From positions 1-9,483 of the forward strand of contig JALURI010000190.1 in NCBI GenBank assembly GCA_027016965.1: 9,483 bases of DNA. The letters are read 5' to 3'. This document shows, one piece after another, positions 1-6,394 of this stretch (positions within the stretch are counted from its first letter, which is position 1; each line of letters begins with the position of its first letter). The DNA comes from Geoglobus sp. (GTDB lineage: Archaea; Halobacteriota; Archaeoglobi; Archaeoglobales; Archaeoglobaceae). Under the pieces are notes generated by a model. It ran no database searches, was not told the origin of the DNA, and was given only the letters and a program-made list of their open reading frames with translations. Both the position numbers and the translations under genes were made by a program.

Positions 1-57
1 CCTGCCACACCCTATACAGGTTTCTGTGTTTATTGCAATGATCATTCGTTTAACCAT
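1..57 (-). CDS. 4Fe-4S ferredoxin-type protein, N-terminal fragment (runs off the window)
   Basis: Only 19 residues are visible, reading MVKRMIIAINTETCIGCGR, with Cys14 and Cys17 forming the start of a CxxCxxC 4Fe-4S motif. The pattern of a short beta strand, an acidic or polar residue, then CxGCG is typical of the first strand and cluster loop of bacterial-type ferredoxin domains. The ATG at 57-55 follows directly after the TGA stop (60-58) of the upstream minus-strand gene, in the same frame. A G-rich stretch (GGGGG at 64-68) lies 6 nt before the ATG and may act as a ribosome binding site. The rest of the gene is outside the window, so it could be a plain ferredoxin, a full ferredoxin/C-domain protein, or a ferredoxin-fused ATPase. 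The start resembles, from memory, the N-terminus of the ferredoxin family whose C-terminal domain is encoded just upstream. The two are probably co-transcribed. Confidence 0.6.
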   Translation of the reverse strand, partial: MVKRMIIAINTETCIGCGR

Positions 58-462
58 TCAGAACCCCCTATGGGCTTTTCTTTCTGCTTCTATCATGCTT
101 TCATCAACAACTCCCGTGTACTCCTCAACCTCTCCACCAACTCTAACTATAAATCTTTTTGTTTCCTTTTTTCCCTTTTCTCTCTCAACCATCATGTGCA
201 GAGCCTGACAGCATGGGACCTCCATTGTGTAAATTTCAACCTCACTGAAGTCTCCATCACTCATCAGAAGCTTAATCTTTTCATATATTCTCTTCGGGTC
301 TTCAAGCATGGGGCAACCTATCAGCACTGTTTCATTGTCAAACCTTTCTGTCAGTTCCTTATCAACAAGAACAGCGCAATCTGCAGCTATCACTATCTTC
401 TCATCCCTCATAAAATCCGCTTTCGGGTGCACTAACAGCAATTTAACCGGCCACTGTCTCAT
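58..462 (-). CDS. Free-standing C-terminal domain of a 4Fe-4S ferredoxin-like family; function unknown
   Basis: The 134-residue protein starts MRQWPVKLLLVHPKADF and contains an AADC segment (Cys29), an LIGCP segment (Cys50) and an MEVPCC motif (Cys84, Cys85). From recall, these landmarks (RQWPV near the N-terminus, then AADC, GCP, and EVPCC) match the C-terminal half of archaeal and anaerobe proteins of about 230-270 residues that begin with two [4Fe-4S] motifs. Here the ferredoxin half is missing: the same frame hits TAA twelve codons upstream, and no CxxCxxC motif was found in the 200 bases upstream. A TATA-like box (489-496) lies about 30 nt before the ATG, so the short form could be a real gene with its own promoter, not a remnant. 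The next gene downstream starts right after the stop and encodes a ferredoxin motif. The four cysteines could bind a metal or act in redox chemistry, but this is inference. The biochemical role of the family is unknown to me. Confidence 0.75.
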   Translation of the reverse strand: MRQWPVKLLLVHPKADFMRDEKIVIAADCAVLVDKELTERFDNETVLIGCPMLEDPKRIYEKIKLLMSDGDFSEVEIYTMEVPCCQALHMMVEREKGKKETKRFIVRVGGEVEEYTGVVDESMIEAERKAHRGF

Positions 463-488
463 AAAATGGGTTCTAAACCTCTCTTTGG

Positions 489-496
489 ATATATGT
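489..496 (-). promoter_or_regulatory. Candidate TATA box for the 58-462 gene
   Basis: On the minus strand the sequence reads ACATATAT. Its centre is about 30 nt upstream of the ATG at 462, which predicts a start of transcription only a few bases before the start codon. The in-frame TAA that closes the reading frame upstream sits next to this box. Confidence 0.4.
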
Positions 497-500
497 TATC

Positions 501-514
501 CCTAAGTTCTTAGG
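501..514. promoter_or_regulatory. Inverted repeat beside a TATA-like box, possible operator
   Basis: CCTAAG-TT-CTTAGG has perfect 6-base arms and a 2-base centre. It lies directly upstream of the candidate TATA box for the ferredoxin C-domain gene. A short dyad at that position could bind a dimeric regulator. A 6-base dyad can also arise by chance in AT-rich DNA. Confidence 0.3.
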
Positions 515-882
515 TTGAAAAATAGTTTTTCCATTTTTAGATTGTGAAATTACTTGGAAAGGGGATTGGCTGGAGTCGGTGAAATTTCTCCTATTGTGTA
601 TGAGAGCGAGACATTTGGAATTTCCACAGGAAATAAAGGGGTAGGGGGAATTATGATAAATACTGTGTGCACATTTATAAACCAACTGTAAACAGCAAAA
701 TCAAACTGGAAATCAGTTATTTGAGCTTAAACGAACACACATTCATTGAATTCTATTATAAAATGCCCGATTATTCAAAAGCAGTTAACTGGATGTAAAT
801 GATGGTGATATGCAGAAGAGAATGGATATCGCTGCAACCGAACAAAACTCCAATGGAAAGAAAGGGGTGGGATGGACTTGAG

Positions 883-1569
883 TCAACTATCAGCCTTTCT
901 TTTTCCCCAGGGGCATACCTTAATACAAATCCCACATACCATAACCCCGATGTCCGGATCTGAGGCAAACTCATTCAGTTTCTCTGCACACCTATCTACA
1001 TCAAAAGCTTCTTCTCTTATTGGATAATCATTAAAATTCACATCTATTAATGCATTGACTATGCAACTTTCAATGCATTCTGTGCATCGACCACATCTTC
1101 TTTTTACAGGCTCACCGGGCTCAAGTGGCATATCTGTCAGAATGCTTGCCATTCTTATTCTCGGTCCATGCTCCTTTGTAACAATAAGCAGGTTTTTTCC
1201 GATCCATCCCAATCCTGCAGCTCTTGCAATTGCCTTGTGAGAGATAAAGCTGCTCCAGTGACTGTCTTTGAGCTTTTTAGAGGCAGGAATTGGAATTGCG
1301 TTGAAGCCCCTTTTCTCAATACTCCTTGAAATTTCAAATGCAATTTTGTCAAGTATTTCGTTTGCAACCAGATACTGTTTTGCGTAAAGAGCCCTTGTTT
1401 CTGGCAGGCCATTAAGAACAGCATCACTGAGCCTGACGCCAATAACCACCCCTCTCGAGAATTTATCAAGCAAGTCAGGAGGATGGGTGGGATAGTCCCT
1501 GAGAATATCGAGGTCAGCAACACCAAACAAATCTGCTCCGAGAGAGATCGCATAATCTTTAATTTCCAT
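883..1569 (-). CDS. Double [4Fe-4S] protein related to epoxyqueuosine reductase (QueG-like)
   Basis: The 228-residue protein has an N-terminal QueG-like domain (residues 1 to about 150) with the signature AGLGWIGKN at 118-126. A ferredoxin-like region follows, with Cys159, 162, 165 and 169 (CxxCxxCxxxC), then Cys194, and Cys212, 215 and 219 (CxxCxxxCPWG). These eight cysteines are enough for two [4Fe-4S] clusters. In bacterial QueG this fold binds cobalamin and reduces epoxyqueuosine in tRNA. Archaea generally make archaeosine instead, and aligning on AGLGWIGK puts Trp105 where I recall the catalytic Asp of QueG. A different reductase or electron-transfer role is therefore more likely. The protein is also shorter than QueG (over 300 residues) and lacks its C-terminal HEAT-like part. 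The ATG at 1569 lies about 26 nt after a TATA box, with no Shine-Dalgarno, so it is probably leaderless. The gene is divergent from ileS. The fold is well supported; the substrate is unknown. Confidence 0.85.
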   Translation of the reverse strand: MEIKDYAISLGADLFGVADLDILRDYPTHPPDLLDKFSRGVVIGVRLSDAVLNGLPETRALYAKQYLVANEILDKIAFEISRSIEKRGFNAIPIPASKKLKDSHWSSFISHKAIARAAGLGWIGKNLLIVTKEHGPRIRMASILTDMPLEPGEPVKRRCGRCTECIESCIVNALIDVNFNDYPIREEAFDVDRCAEKLNEFASDPDIGVMVCGICIKVCPWGKRKADS

Positions 1570-1590
1570 AGTTGTTTGAGATCATGAGGA

Positions 1591-1599
1591 CATATATAA
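1591..1599 (-). promoter_or_regulatory. TATA box for the QueG-like gene
   Basis: The minus strand reads TTATATATG. Its centre is about 26 nt from the first base of the ATG at 1569, so transcription would start at or next to the start codon. A purine-rich GGTGGTTAG just upstream could include a TFB recognition element. Confidence 0.6.
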
Positions 1600-1657
1600 C
1601 ACTAACCACCCTTAAAAGAATCCCGAATATAACCATGTTAAAAACAGAGAACCCTTC

Positions 1658-1669
1658 ATAAAATATTTT
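1658..1669 (+). promoter_or_regulatory. TATA box for ileS
   Basis: The AT-only run ATAAAATATTTT is centred about 31 nt before the ileS ATG at 1694, predicting a leader of only a few bases. It shares the 124-base gap 1570-1693 with the divergent promoter of the QueG-like gene. Confidence 0.5.
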
Positions 1670-1693
1670 AATCACATAATTGTCCATTGAAGC

Positions 1694-4600
1694 ATGACTT
1701 TATTTGCTAACGTTTACTCTTTCAAAAAGGTTGAAGAATGGGTTAGAGAATACTGGGAAGAGAATCAGATTTATGAAAAAGCCAAGAACAGAGGATCAAA
1801 ACCCTTCTTTTTTGTTGATGGCCCCCCATACACCACAGGAAGAATCCATCTCGGCACTGCATGGAACAAGGTGATAAAGGACACCGTCCTTAGATTCAGA
1901 AGAATGAAGGGATACAGAGTTACAGACAGACCTGGATGGGACATGCATGGATTGCCAATAGAGGTCAAGGTTGAGCAGGAGCTTGAAATTCAGGAGAAAA
2001 AGGAGATTGAGAATTTTGGAATTGACAGGTTTGTTGAAAAATGCATGATATATTCTGTTGAAAACAGAGACACAATGACAGAACAGTTCAAGAGACTTGG
2101 AGTATGGATGGACTGGAACAATCCATACATGACTGTAAATGCAGAGTACATCAACTCTGCTTGGTGGACGGTAAAGAAAGCCCATGAGATGGGCTTGCTT
2201 GAGAGAAAGCTGATGGTGGTTAACTGGTGTCCGAGATGTGAAACTGCACTTGCCGATGCTGAGGTTGAGTACTGGGATGAAACAGACCCATCAATATATG
2301 TCAAATTTCCGATAAAAGGTCAGGAAAACTCTTACATCATTATATGGACCACAACACCCTGGACACTTCCTGCAAATATGGCAGTGGCAGTTCACCCGTC
2401 CTTGGAGTATGCGACAGTCAAGGCAATGAAGGGTGGGAGAATTGAGTATCTGATAATGGCAAAGGAACTCGCAGAGAGCGTACTTGGAAAAGGAAAATAT
2501 GAAATCTGGGAGATAATCGAAACGAGGCTTGGAGAAGATCTTGTTGGTCTTGAGTATGAGCACCCATTATCGGATGAGGTTCCACTTCAGAAACAAAAGC
2601 CACACCGAGTATACATGGCAGACTTTGTTTCAGCAGAAAATACCGGCTGTGTTCATGTCGCTCCCGGACATGGACTTGAGGATTACGAGCTTGGAGTCGT
2701 CCATGGAATTGAGATATTCAATCCAGTGGATGATCGGGGAATATATACGGATCAGGCAGGGAAGTATGCGAAAATGCATGTGAAGGATGCAAACAGGCCC
2801 ATAATCGAGGATTTAAGAAACAAGGGGCTCCTTCTTGCTCATGAGAAAATAACACACAGATACGGCCACTGCTGGAGATGCAAAACACCCATAATTTATC
2901 GAGCAACAGAGCAGTGGTTTTTGAAGGTAAGTCAACTGAAAGAGGAGATGGTCAGAGAAATCGACAGGGTTAACTGGGTTCCAGAATGGGCAGGAATGTC
3001 AAGGTTTAAGGACTGGGTGAGCAACGCCAGAGACTGGTGTATAAGCAGGCAGAGGTACTGGGGGATACCAATACCAGTCTGGATTTGCGAGAAGTGCGGG
3101 AAGGAGAGGGTTGTAGGGGACATCAATGAGATCAAATGGGAAAGGGATCTGGACCTCCACAGACCCTGGATTGATGCAGTCACATTCCAGTGTGAATGTG
3201 GGGGAGCTATGGGGAGAGTGGAGGATGTTTTTGATGTCTGGTTTGACAGTGGTGTTGCAAGCTGGGGAACCCTGAACTATCCCTACGAAAAGGAGGAATT
3301 TGAAAAGCTGTGGCCGGCTGATTTCATAACAGAAGGACACGACCAGACGAGAGGGTGGTTTTACTCACAGCTCGGCACGAGTGTTGTTGCATTTGGCAGA
3401 GCGCCATACAAAACAGTCCTCATGCATGGCTTTACACTCGATGAAAAAGGCAGGAAAATGAGCAAGAGCCTTGGGAATGTTGTTGAGCCAGAGGAGGTTA
3501 TAGAAAGAATAGGTGTTGATGCTTTTAGGCTTTACATTCTCTCCTCTGCACTCTGGGAAGATCTGAAATTCAGCTGGAATGAAGCTGAGAACTACTTGAG
3601 AGTCCTTAACATATTCTGGAACACTGTAAGATTTGCCCATACATACATGAGTCTTGACAGTTTCAGGGAAATCCCGGTTGAACAGGTTGAATTGAGAACA
3701 GAGGACATGTGGATTCTTTCAAAACTTGAAAATTTTGTCAGGATCGCCAATGAGGCAATGGAGAATTATCAGCTTCACAGAGTTGTCAGAGAATTTTCAA
3801 ATTTTGTTGTCGAGGACTTCAGCAGATGGTATGTTCAGCTGAGTAGAAGAAGAGTCTGGGAAGAGAGAGACAGTCCATTAAAGATCTCGGCATATGCAGT
3901 GATGTTCAGGGTGATAAAGAGGATACTGCTGGTAATTGCTTCAATAGCGCCCTTTGTTGCTGAGTACGTATATCAAAACTTCGTCAGGGAATTTGGGGAT
4001 GGTAGGGAGTCGGTTTTCTTTGAAAGCTTTCCTGAATTTGAGGAAAGGTGGATTGATGAAAGACTTGAGAGGAACATGGATGCTGTAAGGGATGTTTGTG
4101 AAGCGAGCTACAACGCAAGGCAGAAAACGGGAATAAAGCTGAGGTGGCCACTAAGAAAGCTTGTGGTTGAGGGTGGAGAGGAGGTAAGAGCGGCAGTGAA
4201 GGAGCTGGAGGATATAGTGAAAAATCAGTGCAACGTGAAGGAAGTTGAATGTGTTGAAGAATTTGAAAAAATACTGGTTGTGAAACCAAATTACAGAAAG
4301 CTGGGACCAATTTTGAAAGACAGAGTAAGGGGCTTTACAGAGCACATCTCTTCACTGAGCCAGGATGAGCTGAAGGAGATTGTGGAAAGCGGAAAACTTC
4401 AGTTTGATGACTTAAGTGTAGATGTTAATGAAGCTCTTGAAGTTGAATACAAAATAAAGGAAGGATACAGCGTTGCCGAATTTCGAAAAGGAACAGTTTA
4501 CCTTCAGACGGTACTTGATGAGGAGCTTGCAAGAGAAGCCTTTGTGAGAGAAATTGTCAGAAGAATCCAGGAGATGAGAAAGGAACTGAATCTCGAGGTT

Positions 4601-4780
4601 GATGAGTTTATAAAAACCACAGTTGATATTAAAGAGGACGCGGTTGAAGGATGGATTGATTATATAAGGGAAGAAACCAGATCAAAAGAACTGATCTTCG
4701 ATAAGCCAGAGGGCTACATAAGGGAGTGGGAAATTGATGGAAAGAGAATTAAGATAGGCATTCAGAGATATGGAGCTTGA
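1694..4780 (+). CDS. ileS: Isoleucyl-tRNA synthetase, archaeal type
   Basis: This class I synthetase charges tRNA(Ile) with isoleucine in the cytoplasm. The 1028-residue length is normal for the family. The Rossmann catalytic domain is marked by the HIGH-type motif HLGT (residues 52-55) after FVDGPPYTTGR, and by KMSKS at 588-592. The inserted CP1 editing domain, which removes mischarged valine, includes WTTTPWTLP at 218-226 and GCVHVAPGHG near 318-327. Cysteine pairs at 179/182, 393/396, 465/468 and 500/502 are likely zinc sites. DVWFDSG at 514-520 and the GHDQTRGWFY segment at 548-557 are typical of IleRS and separate it from ValRS or LeuRS. The anticodon-binding helical domain starts near 670, and the archaeal C-terminal extension fills 830-1028. 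The ATG at 1694 fits a promoter about 31 nt upstream. The 3' end overlaps mptE by 11 bases, so the two are probably co-transcribed. All key motifs look intact. Confidence 0.98.
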   Translation: MTLFANVYSFKKVEEWVREYWEENQIYEKAKNRGSKPFFFVDGPPYTTGRIHLGTAWNKVIKDTVLRFRRMKGYRVTDRPGWDMHGLPIEVKVEQELEIQEKKEIENFGIDRFVEKCMIYSVENRDTMTEQFKRLGVWMDWNNPYMTVNAEYINSAWWTVKKAHEMGLLERKLMVVNWCPRCETALADAEVEYWDETDPSIYVKFPIKGQENSYIIIWTTTPWTLPANMAVAVHPSLEYATVKAMKGGRIEYLIMAKELAESVLGKGKYEIWEIIETRLGEDLVGLEYEHPLSDEVPLQKQKPHRVYMADFVSAENTGCVHVAPGHGLEDYELGVVHGIEIFNPVDDRGIYTDQAGKYAKMHVKDANRPIIEDLRNKGLLLAHEKITHRYGHCWRCKTPIIYRATEQWFLKVSQLKEEMVREIDRVNWVPEWAGMSRFKDWVSNARDWCISRQRYWGIPIPVWICEKCGKERVVGDINEIKWERDLDLHRPWIDAVTFQCECGGAMGRVEDVFDVWFDSGVASWGTLNYPYEKEEFEKLWPADFITEGHDQTRGWFYSQLGTSVVAFGRAPYKTVLMHGFTLDEKGRKMSKSLGNVVEPEEVIERIGVDAFRLYILSSALWEDLKFSWNEAENYLRVLNIFWNTVRFAHTYMSLDSFREIPVEQVELRTEDMWILSKLENFVRIANEAMENYQLHRVVREFSNFVVEDFSRWYVQLSRRRVWEERDSPLKISAYAVMFRVIKRILLVIASIAPFVAEYVYQNFVREFGDGRESVFFESFPEFEERWIDERLERNMDAVRDVCEASYNARQKTGIKLRWPLRKLVVEGGEEVRAAVKELEDIVKNQCNVKEVECVEEFEKILVVKPNYRKLGPILKDRVRGFTEHISSLSQDELKEIVESGKLQFDDLSVDVNEALEVEYKIKEGYSVAEFRKGTVYLQTVLDEELAREAFVREIVRRIQEMRKELNLEVDEFIKTTVDIKEDAVEGWIDYIREETRSKELIFDKPEGYIREWEIDGKRIKIGIQRYGA

Positions 4781-5372
4781 AAAATGGCTGAAGATTTATG
4801 AAGAAATCTCATCCGACTTTAATTTTATTCCGGAAAAAGATCAGAAGTCAGCTGAGCTGATGCACAGGCTTGGAAAAGACAAACTTCTTGATTCTCACGT
4901 TCTTGAGGAAACAATCAGGGGAAAAAGAGTCTCTGTTGTTGGTGGGGCGGTAAAGAATGAGATTGATGCGGAGATAATAATTACGGCAGGGAAGGCGATT
5001 TTGAAGTGGAAGAACATTTCCAGGAGAATTCCAGAGGTTCACGTAACTGATATGGAGGAGCCGGATGAGGTTTTGCTCTGGCTTGAGAAGAAAGGCACAA
5101 TTCTCGTTCTTCATGCCCATGGGGACAACATGGATCGGGTAAAATCAGTTGTGCCTAAGCTTGGAAAGTTTGTTGGCACAACTCAGAACGTACCATTCAA
5201 CAAGATATTCAATTTTGGCGGATTTACTGATGGAGACAGGGCAGCGCTTATTGCAAAAAGGTTCAGTGCAAGGGAAATCTGTCTCCATGGCTTTGAATTC
5301 AGTGCAGAGGGTGTTAAGGGTAAAAAGCTACAGTGGGCAAAAGCAATTCTTGAAATGGAGGGAATAATTTAG
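4770..5372 (+). CDS. mptE: MptE-like 6-hydroxymethyl-7,8-dihydropterin pyrophosphokinase (DUF115 family)
   Basis: The archaeal MptE family transfers pyrophosphate from ATP to 6-hydroxymethyl-7,8-dihydropterin, a step towards tetrahydromethanopterin in methanogens and Archaeoglobales (and towards folate in some archaea). The 200-residue protein begins with the family-like helix pattern W-x3-Y-x2-I-x2-DF-x-F (residues 6-19). Other landmarks are VTDMEEPDE at 92-100, LHAHGDN at 114-120 (likely metal and nucleotide binding), VGTTQ at 135-139, and GGFTDGDRA at 150-158. It may be slightly shorter than characterised members. The segment after the VVGGA strand (55-60) lacks the clear GAGPS-like loop I recall from relatives, so substrate assignment is by family. 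The ATG overlaps the end of ileS by 11 bases in a different frame, which suggests coupled translation. No strong Shine-Dalgarno is seen. The last 4 bases overlap the end of the convergent membrane-protein gene. Confidence 0.8.
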   Translation: MELEKWLKIYEEISSDFNFIPEKDQKSAELMHRLGKDKLLDSHVLEETIRGKRVSVVGGAVKNEIDAEIIITAGKAILKWKNISRRIPEVHVTDMEEPDEVLLWLEKKGTILVLHAHGDNMDRVKSVVPKLGKFVGTTQNVPFNKIFNFGGFTDGDRAALIAKRFSAREICLHGFEFSAEGVKGKKLQWAKAILEMEGII

Positions 5373-6394
5373 CCTTCTTCATTGTTTGAGAGATATCTTG
5401 ACTTGAGTATTCGGATGTTGATGAACATTCCGGCAACTATGTTCAGTACGTAGGTTACAAACCTCCAGATGCCTACAAGAATGCCCAGGATATCGCTTGA
5501 AACAAATCGGGAATAGAGGTACGCCATGCTTGCCTCAGCAATTCCACTGCTTCCGGGTGTAAGTGGAATTAGGGAAACAACCACAATTATGAGCTGGGAT
5601 GTGTAAGAAAGAAGGAAAAACGGTTTTGAACCAAGAGCGAGGAGTATTGCAGATGGAATCATGAATCCAACAGTCCATAGTGCAGCAGTAAGGATGAGGA
5701 GAACAAAAAGGCTTTTTTTAGAAATAGTTGAAAGCTGTATTGATGCATCTCTGAATGCAAAAAGCTCTCTCCTGATGTAGTCCTGAAGGTTGTGGGCTTT
5801 CTCCTCACTGACTTTTTTAAACAACCTGTAAATGTACTCAGTCAGCTTGTCAACCCTTTCAGGTTTTCTGAAAAGATGATACAGGAGAAGTAGAAAAAAA
5901 GTAAGTAATGTTGCAAAGATAATTGTTACTTCCATTCCAAATTTTGTTGCAAACCCTGACACCAGTATGAGTACAGGAAGAGCTGTTGCGAAGAAGATAG
6001 AGTCAAGAACTCTCTCTGCCAGAACTGCAGCTGCTGCCGATCCAACATTAACGCCCTTGTCTGAGAGCATTTTTATTCTCAAGGGTTCTCCGCCTGCGGA
6101 AGAGGGTGTTATGGCGGCGAGAAACATGCTTGCAAGAGTCATCTCAAAGGCATAGCTGAATGATAGGCTATGGTTGAGGTAGTTAACTACTTCTTTCAGC
6201 CTCAAAGCCCAGAAAAACCAGAACATCGTCTGGAGAAGAACAGCAATAGCCAGATAGTAGACATTGGCAGATTTAACCGCCTCCCATGTAAGGCTGGTCT
6301 CAGTGAGCTTTATAATTATCAGGGATGTGACTAAGCTTATAAGAATCCCAAAGATTGCTGTTTTTACCGCTCTACTCTTTTTACTCCCTGCCAC
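5369..6394 (-). CDS. Polytopic membrane protein, LPG synthase transmembrane/UPF0104 (flippase-like) family
   Basis: The 341-residue protein is mostly hydrophobic, with about seven or eight membrane segments (for example 12-29, 47-65, 122-147, 155-175, 229-256, 262-280 and 303-327). It has the two family signatures: TPSSAGGEPLRIKML (96-110) and the repeat-like LTPGSSGIAEASM (278-290), which carries the PGSSG turn. A charged loop of about 50 residues (177-226) separates the two halves. The family includes the membrane part of bacterial MprF and the C-terminal domain of haloarchaeal AglD. Many members neighbour glycosyltransferase genes and are thought to move lipids or lipid-linked sugars across the membrane. 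The start is GTG at 6394, supported by a strong AAGGAGGAG site 9 nt upstream. It lies 31 bases inside the preceding glycosyltransferase gene, so translation is probably coupled. Substrate is unknown; a partner role with the adjacent glycosyltransferases is inferred. Confidence 0.88.
   Translation of the reverse strand: MAGSKKSRAVKTAIFGILISLVTSLIIIKLTETSLTWEAVKSANVYYLAIAVLLQTMFWFFWALRLKEVVNYLNHSLSFSYAFEMTLASMFLAAITPSSAGGEPLRIKMLSDKGVNVGSAAAAVLAERVLDSIFFATALPVLILVSGFATKFGMEVTIIFATLLTFFLLLLYHLFRKPERVDKLTEYIYRLFKKVSEEKAHNLQDYIRRELFAFRDASIQLSTISKKSLFVLLILTAALWTVGFMIPSAILLALGSKPFFLLSYTSQLIIVVVSLIPLTPGSSGIAEASMAYLYSRFVSSDILGILVGIWRFVTYVLNIVAGMFINIRILKSRYLSNNEEG

Larger units (their letters stand above)
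463..882. other. Intergenic region of 420 bases with no recognised gene
   Basis: I found no convincing reading frame, tRNA, CRISPR repeat or ferredoxin remnant here. It contains the promoter-proximal elements near 489-514 and TATA-like stretches (around 673-680 and 755-761) with no gene after them in either direction. An 8-base direct repeat GTGAAATT occurs at 544 and 579. Pyrimidine-rich sequence on the minus strand around 855-875 could help end transcription of the 883-1569 gene. It is much longer than any other gap in this window, where spacing between genes is otherwise at most about 125 bases. Confidence 0.6.

Noticed and set aside
58..60. TGA read as selenocysteine joining the two ferredoxin-related frames
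   Set aside because: An ATG follows at once, the position does not correspond to a conserved cysteine, and no selenocysteine RNA element was seen.
70..435. Plus-strand open frame of 121 codons
   Set aside because: It lies antisense to the ferredoxin C-domain gene, its protein is low in charge and rich in Phe/Ser/Asn with no family features, and no promoter fits.
544..586. GTGAAATT direct repeat as the start of a CRISPR array or repeat element
   Set aside because: There are only two 8-base copies with no wider similarity and no regular spacing.
473..685. Minus-strand open frame of 70 codons that could be the missing ferredoxin half
   Set aside because: It has only scattered cysteines with no CxxCxxCxxxC pattern, and it is not in frame with the C-domain gene.
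797..803. ATGATGG as a possible box C of a C/D small RNA
   Set aside because: It has one mismatch to the box C consensus, and no CTGA box D follows at a workable distance.
1155..1553. Second minus-strand open frame of 132 codons within the QueG-like gene
   Set aside because: It overlaps the well-supported Fe-S protein in another frame and shows no domain features.
3984..4310. Long minus-strand frames inside ileS
   Set aside because: They are shadows of ileS codon use. The ileS protein is intact through the whole region.
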